A stretch of DNA of 64,000 nt from Hymenolepis diminuta (Eukaryota > Platyhelminthes > Cestoda > Cyclophyllidea > Hymenolepididae), in contig CAADRB010000001.1 of NCBI GenBank assembly GCA_900708905.1, forward strand, positions 4,293,929-4,357,928, read 5' to 3'. Below are positions 12,250 through 23,082 of the stretch, in pieces; position 1 is the stretch's first letter; the number at the start of each line of letters is the position of its first letter. Made by a program: the position numbers and the translations under genes. Below the pieces are notes generated by a model that made no database searches, was not told the DNA's origin, and worked only from the letters and a program-made list of their open reading frames with translations.

Positions 12250-15239
12250 TTATTCATTCGCCTCACGTCGATTTTTTTTGACGCGACTGTCAGCAATTGA
12301 AGATATCGTCAGCGCAGCGTCTTCTACGTCTGAGGAACTGTTATCGTCACTATCATCATCACTCGAATTCTCATAGGCGTCCAGTCCTGGCAGTATGCCT
12401 GCTAAAACACAAGCTGGTCCAGTTGTGGCAGCATTCTCTCGCGTTATTTCCTCTGTATACACATTCAGTGAAATCAGAGGTTAATTTAAAAGTTAAGTAT
12501 GCATATATAAAAAATATTCTATCATAAATCACTAATCTACTCTAATGCGATATTACATTAGATTTTTACTAATACATAATTAAAGGTTTTTGAGAGTTGC
12601 TAGTGGTTGACAATTTACTTAAAGTATATTTAATTATGAATTAATTATGCTGGTAGCAAGAAAAGTGCAGATCTACCAACGAGGAATATCCAGTAAAAGG
12701 TAAAACCAACTTTGTTAGTTAAAATCGGTCAAGAAAAAGACTTTGAAATGGTAGTTTGACAAAAGTGCACAAGGGGAACCTCAAAGAACTTTTTTGTTAA
12801 TAGCTAAAAATAGAGAATCAATTTATGGTGAGAACAAAGAAAATAAAGCTAAATTGAAAAATTTGATCATAAACCATCGAAGCATCGATGGAGAATGACC
12901 AAATCAGATTACATTTTAAGAAGTCAATTTCTTAAAATCACCTTTGGTTGTCCACGAGGCCATAATACGAGAAAAAGGAAGAAAAATCTGAAACCATCGA
13001 AGAGATGGATAGAATTGGTAAAAAATGAATGGAGTTCGTCACTTGATTACTGTTTCTACATACTCGTATCCGAGAATAAAGCCAACTAACCAAATAGTGC
13101 AATTTCTTATTAAAGTGGAAAGAAAAAAATTTCGTTGAGATACTAAGGCCACACGTGTAGCGATATACCTTTTCATCAATGGGAACAAATGTACGTTTTT
13201 GGGGAATTTAAATAATAATATGAATATAACATCATTTGCATGAATACGGCTTTTGTCAAACTAGAAGACGATATTACATCCCGTCATGCTCATTTAACGT
13301 AAAATTAAATATTCAAAGCACCTTGAATTAACACAGCTTACGGCGCTCTGCTAACTTAAGACTTAAGCTATTTAATTTCTGTTATGTTGAAACTGTAAGT
13401 GGCTGAATGTCATTTTCGATTTCCACCACCTACAGCGAGTGTGAGAATTAACAGAAATATGAAACAAGATTTTCAGCACGTAAATATTACTAGGAAAATT
13501 CAGATACGTGTACATTAATTGTTAGAGTAAAATCGTAGATTTAAAAGGATCTAAATATTAGCAATGTGAAGACGTGAGTTGACTTTTAAGGAAACAGTAA
13601 AGCCAAAACTGAGTATCAAAAATCGATTAGATTAGACAGTAATTAACGAGATCAGGTTCTACAAATCACATTTGATGGCCGGCATGATAATAATGTAGTT
13701 CAATTATTAAGGCACAAGTAACTTATTCGTTATGGAAAAGTAACTGAATGCTGCGTCCAATGAACGGTAATGGAGAGAGAGTCGAGTAAAATCGAATAAT
13801 AAAGAGTATCCCAAGGTCTTTAGGAGTCAATTCGCGGATTCGGCTTTCGACTACCTTTTACTTAATGTGCAGAGTCCACAGCACTATGTTCTAATATCCG
13901 ATTTTCAGGATTTGTTTCCCGTATTCATATTTAAATACATAGCTGAGGTTTCAGAGTTTATGATCATGACATTTATAAATGTGCGATATAATACGCTTCA
14001 TAATAACTCCCAAGTCCATGTAGAAAAACGTTTTCCAACATTCAGTTACAGTTATAGTAGCAAAGAGCCTAACGAATTTTGTTTTTATTGGCCAGACTTA
14101 TCCAGTGCACTTGGTCACTCCCATGGGCAAAGGACCTAACTTCATAGAGTACGTTAACCACTTTGATATCTGCCACGAGAAAATTTCATTAAATCGACCC
14201 AAGACTACTCAAACAAGCTTGGACGAAGGATATCAAGCAAAATGGGATATGCTATCAACATATGCGAAATCCCATTTTTAAACATGAATTACCGATTACG
14301 AAGCACAAAAAGGACTTTACCTCGTTTACAAAACCCTATTAGGCTGAATAAAAACCCAATCAAGTTTATGGAGAAAAATGCCTTTTCAGAATTTAGTACG
14401 TGTGATTAAATCTCATATAAAAATAGGAAAGACACACACCACTGGGCTCAGACGACTGCGGACTAGTAGAAGACGTGCCATTTGGATCGGAAGTATCTAA
14501 AAGAAAGGTGATCGACATTTGCAGTACATTCAACATTAAAAAAGTGAAAAGTAAAAAGCCAAAGCACGTTACCATTTTGTTCCGTGTGAGATTTCTTCGG
14601 TTCGATTTTAGTAGGGGAATGTGGCCTGGAAAAAAAATTAGTTCATACTAGAAGTCGAATAAGAGTATCAATTGAGTCTATAAAAAACTAACTGCTTCCT
14701 CTTAATTCCTGCTAACAGGGCTTTTTGATTTAGGTTGGAGGAAGGAGGCAAAGAAGGTCGATTAATTTGAGTCTTGACTGAAAGAGCTGAAGGAGCCGAT
14801 GACTGTAATAAAGCAGATCTATTTACCGCGTAAACTGAAAGTCAAGGAAAATATCCGCAAAAACAGAAAATAAATTAAAATTAGAAAAATATGTGGGTAA
14901 TAAAAAGGATATTTTTGCTTCCAGGATAAGTTTACGAGCTTCTTCTTCTGCGGACTCCTCATTACGGCACTTTTCCAAATCTTTCTCGACCAGAAATGCA
15001 ACTTCGTCATCATCCAGTCGATGTATTTGATTTTTAAACGCTTTTTGAGATTCATATTCCTCCTGTTTACGAGCACGTTCAGTCTAAAGTGATAAAGGAT
15101 AATATAGATCAGTTACTTGAAGGCGGTCATAGAGGGAACGAGCGTCGTATGGTTCTTCAGCTTTTCCTTCAGCAGCATCCCTAGCCTTTCTCTCTTCAAT
15201 TTCCTTTTCGGAGATAAATCGAGGTGCGCCTGACGACAT
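12250..15239 (-). CDS. PSME3IP1: FAM192A/PSME3IP1 (NIP30) homologue
   Basis: Six exons on the minus strand: 15117-15239, 14936-15083, 14693-14834, 14573-14625, 14440-14496 and 12250-12452. Together they give 726 nt, 241 aa (human about 254), with every junction GT-AG and in frame. The N-terminal NIP30 domain is clear: RFISEKEIEERKARDA, YDARSLYDRLQ, then a charged helix and IHRLDDDEVAFLVEKDLEK. Later come NQKALLAGIKRKQ and the C-terminal signature GILPGLDAY followed by an acidic Ser/Asp tract (NSSDDDSDDNSSSD). In mammals this nuclear protein binds the proteasome activator PA28-gamma (PSME3) through its phosphorylated acidic C-terminus and limits its association with the 20S core; the acidic tract is kept here. 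Intron 2 could alternatively use a GC donor at GGAA|gcaaaa with a later acceptor. The last intron is 1,987 nt. The ATG matches the family start. Confidence 0.92.
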
Positions 15240-15524
15240 GATAAATTAAGCAGCAGAAAATGTGACACATAAAGCTAGTACAAACCACCCTCAGATAGCC
15301 AAAGAGTTTAAACAAATAAATAATGACATTTTAAAAAGTTATGTAATTAAATTTAGCGAAGTATTAAATTATTTTATCAGGTGTATCTTGAGCGTTAAAA
15401 GTAAATGTATAATATAAATTCATCGTTACAGAATTAAATTTTAAAATAAATTAATTCTAATGCAGGGTTTTGATTTCTTTACTAATCTTTATTTTAATTA
15501 TTATTAAAATACCTTCAGAATGAA
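15240..15524. promoter_or_regulatory. Shared divergent promoter region
   Basis: 285 bp separate the start codons of the minus-strand NIP30 gene and the plus-strand polyprenol reductase gene. It is AT-rich, with no clear TATA box at a convincing distance on either side. Both promoters, or the trans-splicing outrons, must lie here or overlap. A ccttcag acceptor-like site sits directly before the plus-strand start region. Confidence 0.45.
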
Positions 15525-16499
15525 ATGTCATTTAAAATGCTATCTGCAACCATCTGGTCGACTATTTTTTCTCTGCAAAATGTGGTTATTATCATCTATT
15601 TGTCTGCTTCTCTGTTTTCGTATTTTGCTTTGTTGATTTCCAAGTATCCACGATTTTCTAAATCTTTCCCTCTTTTGAATTCAGTTTTTCTTTTTGGAAA
15701 ATCTGCCATGAATTCCCCTACTTATTCATTTCTACTTGTGCCAAAGCGCTGGTTTTGTCATTTCTATTTCACTTCTGTTTTCGTTTCATTTACAACTCTG
15801 TTAACGTCAATTACTCATAAAGGTAAGTTTATTTACGGTTTTAATAAGCAGTGCAGATAATTTGCCAACGGAAATTGCACTCCTGGTCGTTGCCATTCAA
15901 GCTGCCAAACGTCTTTATGAAAATCTTTTTGTGCAAATATTCTCTGAGAGCGTCATGTCAGTAACGCACTACTTTGTGGGACACTACTTCTATCTTACTA
16001 TGCCACTTTCTATCTATTGGAGTGGCAAGTCTGCGCGTATATTAGTTTTTTTTTAATTCTTTTTTTAGAGAATAAAGGATATTTCATGATGGGATTTTAC
16101 TTTATTTGTTCTATGATTGTGATCATGTTGCAGCATATTGTGGTGTTACAGCTCGCTGATACTAGAAGGAATGTTCCAAAAGGTAAGTTGTTGTTTATTG
16201 CACTGTTTAACTTACTTATTTAATACTTATTTTTTATTTTTTTAGACGAGCGAAATACTTACCGTTTGCCAACAGGCTACATGTTTGCACATGTAACTTG
16301 TCCGCATTTCGCTCTGGAGATATCTCTATACGCGATAATTCACCTGATACTCGGACTTCGTCGGCTACCTTTTACGGCGACATTTATCTTCATTTTGTCA
16401 AATCAACTTTGCTCCGGTATGCTCAACCACATGTGGTATCAAAGGAACTATCCCGAGTTTGCGAGGTCTAGAAATATCATAATTCCTTTTGTATTTTGA
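15525..16499 (+). CDS. SRD5A3: Polyprenol reductase / steroid 5-alpha-reductase 3
   Basis: Four exons: 15525-15822, 15857-16036, 16069-16182 and 16246-16499, giving 281 aa (human 318). The enzyme reduces the alpha-isoprene unit of polyprenol in the ER membrane to make dolichol for N-glycosylation. Family landmarks: VPKRWFCHFYFTSV (human VPKRYFSHFY), AAKRLYENLFVQIFS (human LRRLFECLYVSVFS), MLQHIVVLQLADTRRNVPK, and the catalytic C-terminal block with TGYMFAHVTCPHFALEI, NHMWYQRNYPEFARSRN and terminal IIIPFVF. Six or so hydrophobic segments are present. Introns are 34, 32 and 63 nt. The second intron is ambiguous: the GT donor at 16037 and a GC donor at 16025 (AGTG|gcaagt) both keep frame, differing by four residues. 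An ATG at 15520 is out of frame, so 15525 was chosen. Confidence 0.92.
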
Positions 16500-18407
16500 T
16501 TTCACTACTTTTAAATGGTCTTCCATTTTTTATATGTATAAAGTCACTTGTAGATAAGTGTTCATTTTAACTTGAAAATTTCTCCTATTTTCTTGTTAAT
16601 CTTATACAGTACAAGGCAAAATTTCAAGCCGCTTAAATTGGGTAGAGGAAACAAATCCTGAACCCGGAACTTGCATTCTGCCACTCCTCCTGTCTACCAT
16701 AATTAACGACCTCATTATCTGATGCTCACTGAAGGGCGTTGGTCTTGTGGTCATTGACTTAGTAGAAATGCATATTGATCAATACTGATTGCTTTTGAAC
16801 TGATTGTTTGCTTGAGTCGCACTCATTACTTCAAAGATGGGGACTAGGGAGATAGTGACTTTTTGTTTAAAGAGGAAAACAAGGGACCTAGTAAGACTAC
16901 CTATTTACCGAACGTCATTAAATTCCAGGGTTAAAATATAACTGTATCGGTTGGGAACTGCGTAAAAAGATCTAGAAAGTACACGCCTTGTTTATGTTAT
17001 CTCTTAGTAAATTACGTTAAAAACACCTACTGCACCGCTGTTACTCTGAAGTTCATAATTATAAATTCTTGTTTGGTTATTCTTTCTGTATTATATGAAG
17101 AGTTGGATCATTCTAGCCACTGGTTGATATGTTGCAGAATAAGTCCAGAGGATCACTAGTCGTAGTAGAATAAAATTATAGATAGAATGGGACTACAAAT
17201 GCAGAAGATGGACTGAGTATCGTAGATAAAAGCTTGTAGGGGGAGCTGCAGAGATAGGGAAGTTGGTAATAGTAGCGGGATTAGCAATCGAAGGCAAACC
17301 AAAGTAACTCGGGGTTGATAGATTTAGAGTTGGTAAAGATCATCAGAATCGTTAAAAAGAATGAGGGCTCTACTATTTTTAAGCGCTTGGCGATTAACGA
17401 GTTGGAAAGGAGTGTGCTGTATGCGATTGACGGTTGGAAGGACCTAGTATGGAGTTGTAACTGTTTTATGGATGAGTGAGATAGGTTATGCTTTCGAAAA
17501 TGAAAGATGAAAAATTGCAATATCATTCAGAATAATAACAATAGTAAAATATGTCTCTACTAACATTATTAAAGTAGCCATGTACTATTCATTTATCAGA
17601 ATACATTTTGGATTGCCCGCTGCAACTGAGGGAATTTTATTTAATAGGTTATTTGATTTATTTTACAAGTAGATGCCTTTATTTAGCGGCATTAACAACA
17701 GAGTTCGTAAAATATGAGTTACTCAGTAGATAGTCCCAATGTACTTTCCCTATTTTAAAATTGCCGAGGACGCTCGAACATTTTTATCATTCTCAAATCA
17801 GTCTAAAATGTAACGAAAGATTGTTGCGCCAGATCATTTAGGTCATCTCACCTTTAGAAGAAAAAAATATATCGCCTCCCACTGTCTACTTTTAACTTCA
17901 TAAATCTAGATCGACTTTTGGTTAATATGCTATTATGACTCCCAGGACTATTTTGAAAAGCGTTTTTCAACACCCATATTACTTAGATATATGGCATTAT
18001 GAAATCTCTGGTCAGAAATGGAAATTTCAAGAACATTCTATTGAATCGCCACGATTTCATTAACACTACATTCGAAGCGACTTCACGAATAATTGTGATC
18101 AAATTCACAGCTACATGATTGCCATTAAGTCACAATTTAACAATTCGCTATGCTAATATATTAATAATGCTCAAGGACTAAGACGATATAAAGAACTTAT
18201 TGATAGTATTCAACAATGCTTATACTAGCTACTCGTGAAATTACAGTATTTTTCTACTTCTGATTCATTAAATGCATCATAGAAGGAGATCAAGTAAATA
18301 GATAGATAGGTCCCCAGCGATTTTGTTACCTATACTTTTTACCTGCTACTAATCCACACTGCGACACAAGAACAAACGAGGAGACAGTTGCGACTGACAG
18401 ATTCATT
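16500..18407. other. Intergenic, nothing recognised
   Basis: No coding or repeat structure that I can support. The longest frame (minus, 17281-17526) has no family, splice or composition support. Confidence 0.5.
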
Positions 18408-18727
18408 ACAGAGTGCGTTAGACATCTGAGAGTGCCTTTCACACTTTCAGAAAAATCAGAAAGTGAACATGTTAATTGTTGAAAATTATAATATTTTGTA
18501 ACAAAATAATTAAGCATGACATTAACAAGGTTTTACTTTATCTATCCTCCTTCGGCTTCCGTCATTCACTCAATTTCAGTCCGAAAGTGACTGACTGCAA
18601 GCTTTCATCAGGTAACCTTTGTTCATATCTTCCATTCCTCGGACTAATGCTCGGACTATTGCTTCCATCAGAGAGGGGGATTTGGAGCTGTGGGAATGTG
18701 CTTATTAACTTCCTTTCTAACCACGCA

Positions 18728-18774
18728 CCGCCTCGCCTCGCCTCGCCCCGCCCCGCCCCGCCCCGCTCCGCCCC
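18728..18774 (-). repeat. GC-rich pentamer array (left arm)
   Basis: Three CGCCT-type then four CGCCC-type units, ending in ctccgcccc; on the minus strand this is (GGGGC)n(GAGGC)n. It sits directly after the transposase motif DYYVWG and before WLERKL, so it expanded inside the dead gene. The G-strand could form a G-quadruplex. The 54.2-kb mariner copy lacks it. Confidence 0.85.
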
Positions 18775-19464
18775 ACACGTAATAATCCCAAGGATTAAGG
18801 TCTGGTGAGCAGTTAGGAGGCGGCCATCAGTTTGGTGTAATGATGCAAATTCTTGGCCATCCGAGCCTGGGTTTGCAGAGCTTCATGGGATGGAGCCAAA
18901 TCTTGTTGAAAGACTACACTATTTATCCAAGGCGGCTTAATCACAGTCTGAAGGGCCTTCATCTAGGCATCTGCAACTACATTGATTCTAAGGCTCTGTG
19001 GAAAAAACGAAGGAGTCATGATGTACTCCTCCCTCACGGCTAACAGCACCGATGAGCACCACTGTTGCTGGAAACTTCCTGCGCCCGCACAACAGTTGGA
19101 ACTTCAGAGGGCTCCGCCCACGCATACCCACCTATCATTTCTTCCATTCACTTTTTCATCCTGATTGAAATCGTCCTCATTGGAGAAAAACCAGAGACAA
19201 TCCTCTTCTCCTGGGTGCTTCAATTTCTTTAAGAGTTGTTCTGTACGCATTAAACGACCCTCTTGAGTTGATTCCGTCGATATAAACTGGCCTCGCCTAA
19301 AAGCGTATGAAATTTGTATCCGAGGTCTTGATGGACAACACTCCTCATATGTTGCCGTTCCTTCAGATACTTGAAGATGTTTGGCAAGATGTCGTTCATT
19401 GACTTCCCACGATTTTCGTCCATCATGTCATGTCATACACTCCTCTCGCAAACTCACGTGTTCT

Positions 19465-19484
19465 GAGTGAGTGAGTGAGTGAGT
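19465..19484. repeat. (GAGT)5 microsatellite
   Basis: Five GAGT units within the mariner relic; mirrored as CTCA units near 22035-22054. The 54.2-kb mariner copy has a shorter version near 55215. Confidence 0.85.
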
Positions 19485-20132
19485 CAACAAAGCGCTAACA
19501 ACGCTCCTTTCTCTTCCTCGTGACGGCCAATTCGTCTCCACTCTTTTTATTCACCTCCTCCCTTCCAACTTTGCAAACGATACATCTGGTGACCTGTAGA
19601 AATCTTGCAGTATTTAAATTTCCGTATTTCCATTTTCTAAAGTCTATTACAGCGTGTCTTTTCATTTCATCAGTTATAATAGTACCTGCCACCAGATCTT
19701 GTGGTATAACTAATGCATTAATGATTATCAGGTTAGTTTAAATTACTTTATATTTATTATTATTACTTTATTACTTTATTATTTGCATCTGCCATATCTC
19801 CGATGAACCTCATATTTATGTCATTGGTCCCTTCGTATACTTCAGGGTTTCAATTAAATTAAATCTACTTCTATCTTCAACTGCGATAACGGCTTGAAGA
19901 TCACAAATCACTCTCACCACCATGCAGAATTTTTTGTTCTCCAAATGACTATTGATCCTGAAATTTTAAGTAAATAAAATATTTACTTGCACGTATCTGA
20001 TATAAAACTAAAACACAAGTATCAGATAATAAAATGGGCTGATTTGTAGGAATGTCATGAGTGAACACTCAGTTTATAATAAAAAGCGTTAGACACCGCA
20101 AAAATAACTCTCGTTTAGGAACCATGGAGTGA

Positions 20133-21386
20133 TGTATATATCCCTCTCAACCACAGCCACTGCACTTGTTACTCGCACGCATGACATACTATTGGTGATT
20201 CACTTCAACAAGTCAGCGATAGTCTCATTAATCTGCAAACACTCCTTTGATTTCGGTAGTTTTTGTGCCAACTATATGGGACCCACAGAGTGATCTTGTC
20301 AGGAAAATATGCACTAAAAATAAATAAATAATTAAATATTGATGGAATTTATATTTAATTTATATTATTGGAGAAATAATTAACCATTACAAGGACTATT
20401 TGAACTAACTGAACTATTAAATGTTGCTATGATATATCCTCTCACTGGATATCGCAAGGCTACAATTCACTCAGACTCAGGGCGAAGGCAAGGCAGATGT
20501 ACAGTTAACCCAAAGTCGCTTCATTAACTTTTTAGCAGGACGATCAGTGGGAGAGTAAAATTAATGAATGCTCCGATGAAAGGGAGATTTATCTGGACTA
20601 ATTGTGCAGGTACTCCAGCCAGCATGCACTCTTATATTAATTTGGCAGAGAACACTCCAGCGTATTGCCCATCATTTGAAAATACGTAAACTCTTTGGCT
20701 TTATGTTGATGGTTCTTTATGAGGAGGAAACTTGGTTGCAAATGGGATGAAGATTGCAACTGGCTTGTGAATGAGATCACGCAGCGAATATAAATAATTT
20801 TGAATTTTTTTTTACTATTCACTTCTAAATCACGCTCATATGAATAAGAGTGAATAAAATATCTACTGATGATACTACTTGATCTGAATACGCACAACAG
20901 GCTGGAAATTTATTGTTTAAGAATATACAGTTCCTTTACAACTAGTCAAACAATCAATCGTCAGTCTTATGATGTGTACTTATTCAATTTAATCTAATTT
21001 GTGACACTTTAATTGTATCAATAAGATATTTATAGATTATTCTAAGGGAAATGACCTAACCAAAATTTCGTCAACCTAATTTTTTAATCATGAGGCCGAT
21101 TTGCTTTAATCAATTCCAAATGACAGCCAGACATATAACCAGTCAATGCTCTATCAAGTGTAAAACAAAAGAGTTGACTGATTGGGAAACTCGATGAAAA
21201 GTAGAGACATTTTGCCAAATATCGACAATATTAATATTAAAATAGAGCAGAAACCGTTTTTCTTAATTTGAGGAAGAGCTCAAATAAGAGATTTTAAAAG
21301 ATGTACAGCATGAAAGATACTACTTCAACTGAATGAATCATGGTTTTCCACAAAGTACTACATTCTGAAATTCAAACGATGAGACT
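20133..21386. other. Spacer between inverted-repeat arms
   Basis: 1,254 bp of single-copy-looking AT-rich sequence between the arms. No gene recognised; the frame at 20637-20897 (minus) has no support. Confidence 0.7.
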
Positions 21387-22976
21387 TCACTCCATGGTTC
21401 CTAAACGAGAGTTATTTTTGCGGTGTCTAACGCTTTTTATTATAAACTGAGTGTTCACTCATGACATTCCTACAAATCAGCCCATTTTATTATCTGATAC
21501 TTGTGTTTTAGTTTTATATCAGATACGTGCAAGTAAATATTTTATTTACTTAAAATTTCAGGATCAATAGTCATTTGGAGAACAAAAAATTCTGCATGGT
21601 GGTGAGAGTGATTTGTGATCTTCAAGCCGTTATCGCAGTTGAAGATAGAAGTAGATTTAATTTAATTGAAACCCTGAAGTATACGAAGGGACCAATGACA
21701 TAAATATGAGGTTCATCGGAGATATGGCAGATGCAAATAATAAAGTAATAAAGTAATAATAATAAATATAAAGTAATTTAAACTAACCTGATAATCATTA
21801 ATGCATTAGTTATACCACAAGATCTGGTGGCAGGTACTATTATAACTGATGAAATGAAAAGACACGCTGTAATAGACTTTAGAAAATGGAAATACGGAAA
21901 TTTAAATACTGCAAGATTTCTACAGGTCACCAGATGTATCGTTTGCAAAGTTGGAAGGGAGGAGGTGAATAAAAAGAGTGGAGACGAATTGGCCGTCACG
22001 AGGAAGAGAAAGGAGCGTTGTTAGCGCTTTGTTGACTCACTCACTCACTCACTCAGAACACGTGAGTTTGCGAGAGGAGTGTATGACATGACATGATGGA
22101 CGAAAATCGTGGGAAGTCAATGAACGACATCTTGCCAAACATCTTCAAGTATCTGAAGGAACGGCAACATATGAGGAGTGTTGTCCATCAAGACCTCGGA
22201 TACAAATTTCATACGCTTTTAGGCGAGGCCAGTTTATATCGACGGAATCAACTCAAGAGGGTCGTTTAATGCGTACAGAACAACTCTTAAAGAAATTGAA
22301 GCACCCAGGAGAAGAGGATTGTCTCTGGTTTTTCTCCAATGAGGACGATTTCAATCAGGATGAAAAAGTGAATGGAAGAAATGATAGGTGGGTATGCGTG
22401 GGCGGAGCCCTCTGAAGTTCCAACTGTTGTGCGGGCGCAGGAAGTTTCCAGCAACAGTGGTGCTCATCGGTGCTGTTAGCCGTGAGGGAGGAGTACATCA
22501 TGACTCCTTCGTTTTTTCCACAGAGCCTTAGAATCAATGTAGTTGCAGATGCCTAGATGAAGGCCCTTCAGACTGTGATTAAGCCGCCTTGGATAAATAG
22601 TGTAGTCTTTCAACAAGATTTGGCTCCATCCCATGAAGCTCTGCAAACCCAGGCTCGGATGGCCAAGAATTTGCATCATTACACCAAACTGATGGCCGCC
22701 TCCTAACTGCTCACCAGACCTTAATCCTTGGGATTATTACGTGTGGGGCGGAGCGGGGCGGGGCGGGGCGGGGCGAGGCGAGGCGAGGCGGTGCGTGGTT
22801 AGAAAGGAAGTTAATAAGCACATTCCCACAGCTCCAAATCCCCCTCTCTGATGGAAGCAATAGTCCGAGCATTAGTCCGAGGAATGGAAGATATGAACAA
22901 AGGTTACCTGATGAAAGCTTGCAGTCAGTCACTTTCGGACTGAAATTGAGTGAATGACGGAAGCCGAAGGAGGATA
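21387..22976 (-). repeat. Right arm of the 1,590-bp inverted repeat
   Basis: Exact reverse complement of 18543-20132 in every stretch compared, including the disabled transposase frames, the CTCA run and the G-rich pentamer array. Confidence 0.95.
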
Positions 22977-23082
22977 TATAGAATATTACTTACTATGCAA
23001 GAAATTGTAAGTTACAACCATTAACAGTTTCATTTTCTGATTTTTCTGATAGTAAGATATCCTCAGATGCCTTACGCATTTT
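21830..23082 (+). mobile_element. Dead Tc1/mariner-type element, right copy
   Basis: Plus-strand relic carrying the same transposase fragments as the left copy, with VFQQDLAPSH near 22600-22650 and SPDLNPWDYYVW near 22710-22745. Outside the inverted-repeat boundary (22977-23082) the end resembles the other mariner ends (gcatctgaggatatctta when read in reverse) but differs clearly from the left copy's end. Only the inner part of the two elements is identical. Confidence 0.8.
22745..22791 (+). repeat. GC-rich pentamer array (right arm)
   Basis: Mirror of the left array: four GGGGC-type units followed by three GAGGC-type units on the plus strand, directly after the codons for DYYVWG of the dead transposase. 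Confidence 0.85.

Larger units (their letters stand above)
18408..19690 (-). mobile_element. Dead Tc1/mariner-type element, left copy
   Basis: Minus-strand relic of a mariner-like transposase, full of stops and frameshifts. Recognisable pieces are the same as in the right copy: KRHAVIDFRKWKYGN (N-terminal DNA-binding region), RGKSMNDILPNIFKYL, DFNQDEKVN, VFQQDLAPSH (second catalytic Asp region) and SPDLNPWDYYVW (third catalytic Asp region). The outer end near 18408 reads cagagtgcgttagacatctg, similar to the end of the 54.2-kb copy. Everything inside 18543-19690 is part of the identical inverted-repeat arm. No functional transposase is encoded. Confidence 0.8.
18543..20132 (+). repeat. Left arm of a 1,590-bp identical inverted repeat
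   Basis: Reverse complement of 21387-22976. Paired positions always sum to 41,519, so there is no insertion or deletion between the arms, and every stretch I compared base by base was identical. The arm ends are sharp: inside, both arms stop after accatggagtga; outside, both stop at tatcctcc. The arm holds a mariner relic in its outer two thirds and about 440 bp of non-mariner sequence inside. Confidence 0.95.

Noticed and set aside
17281..17526. 81-aa minus-strand frame
   Set aside because: No family, splice or regulatory support.
18476..18808. 110-aa frame over the GC-rich array
   Set aside because: Antisense of a dead transposase plus a pentamer repeat; repetitive Pro/Arg/Ala content is an artefact.
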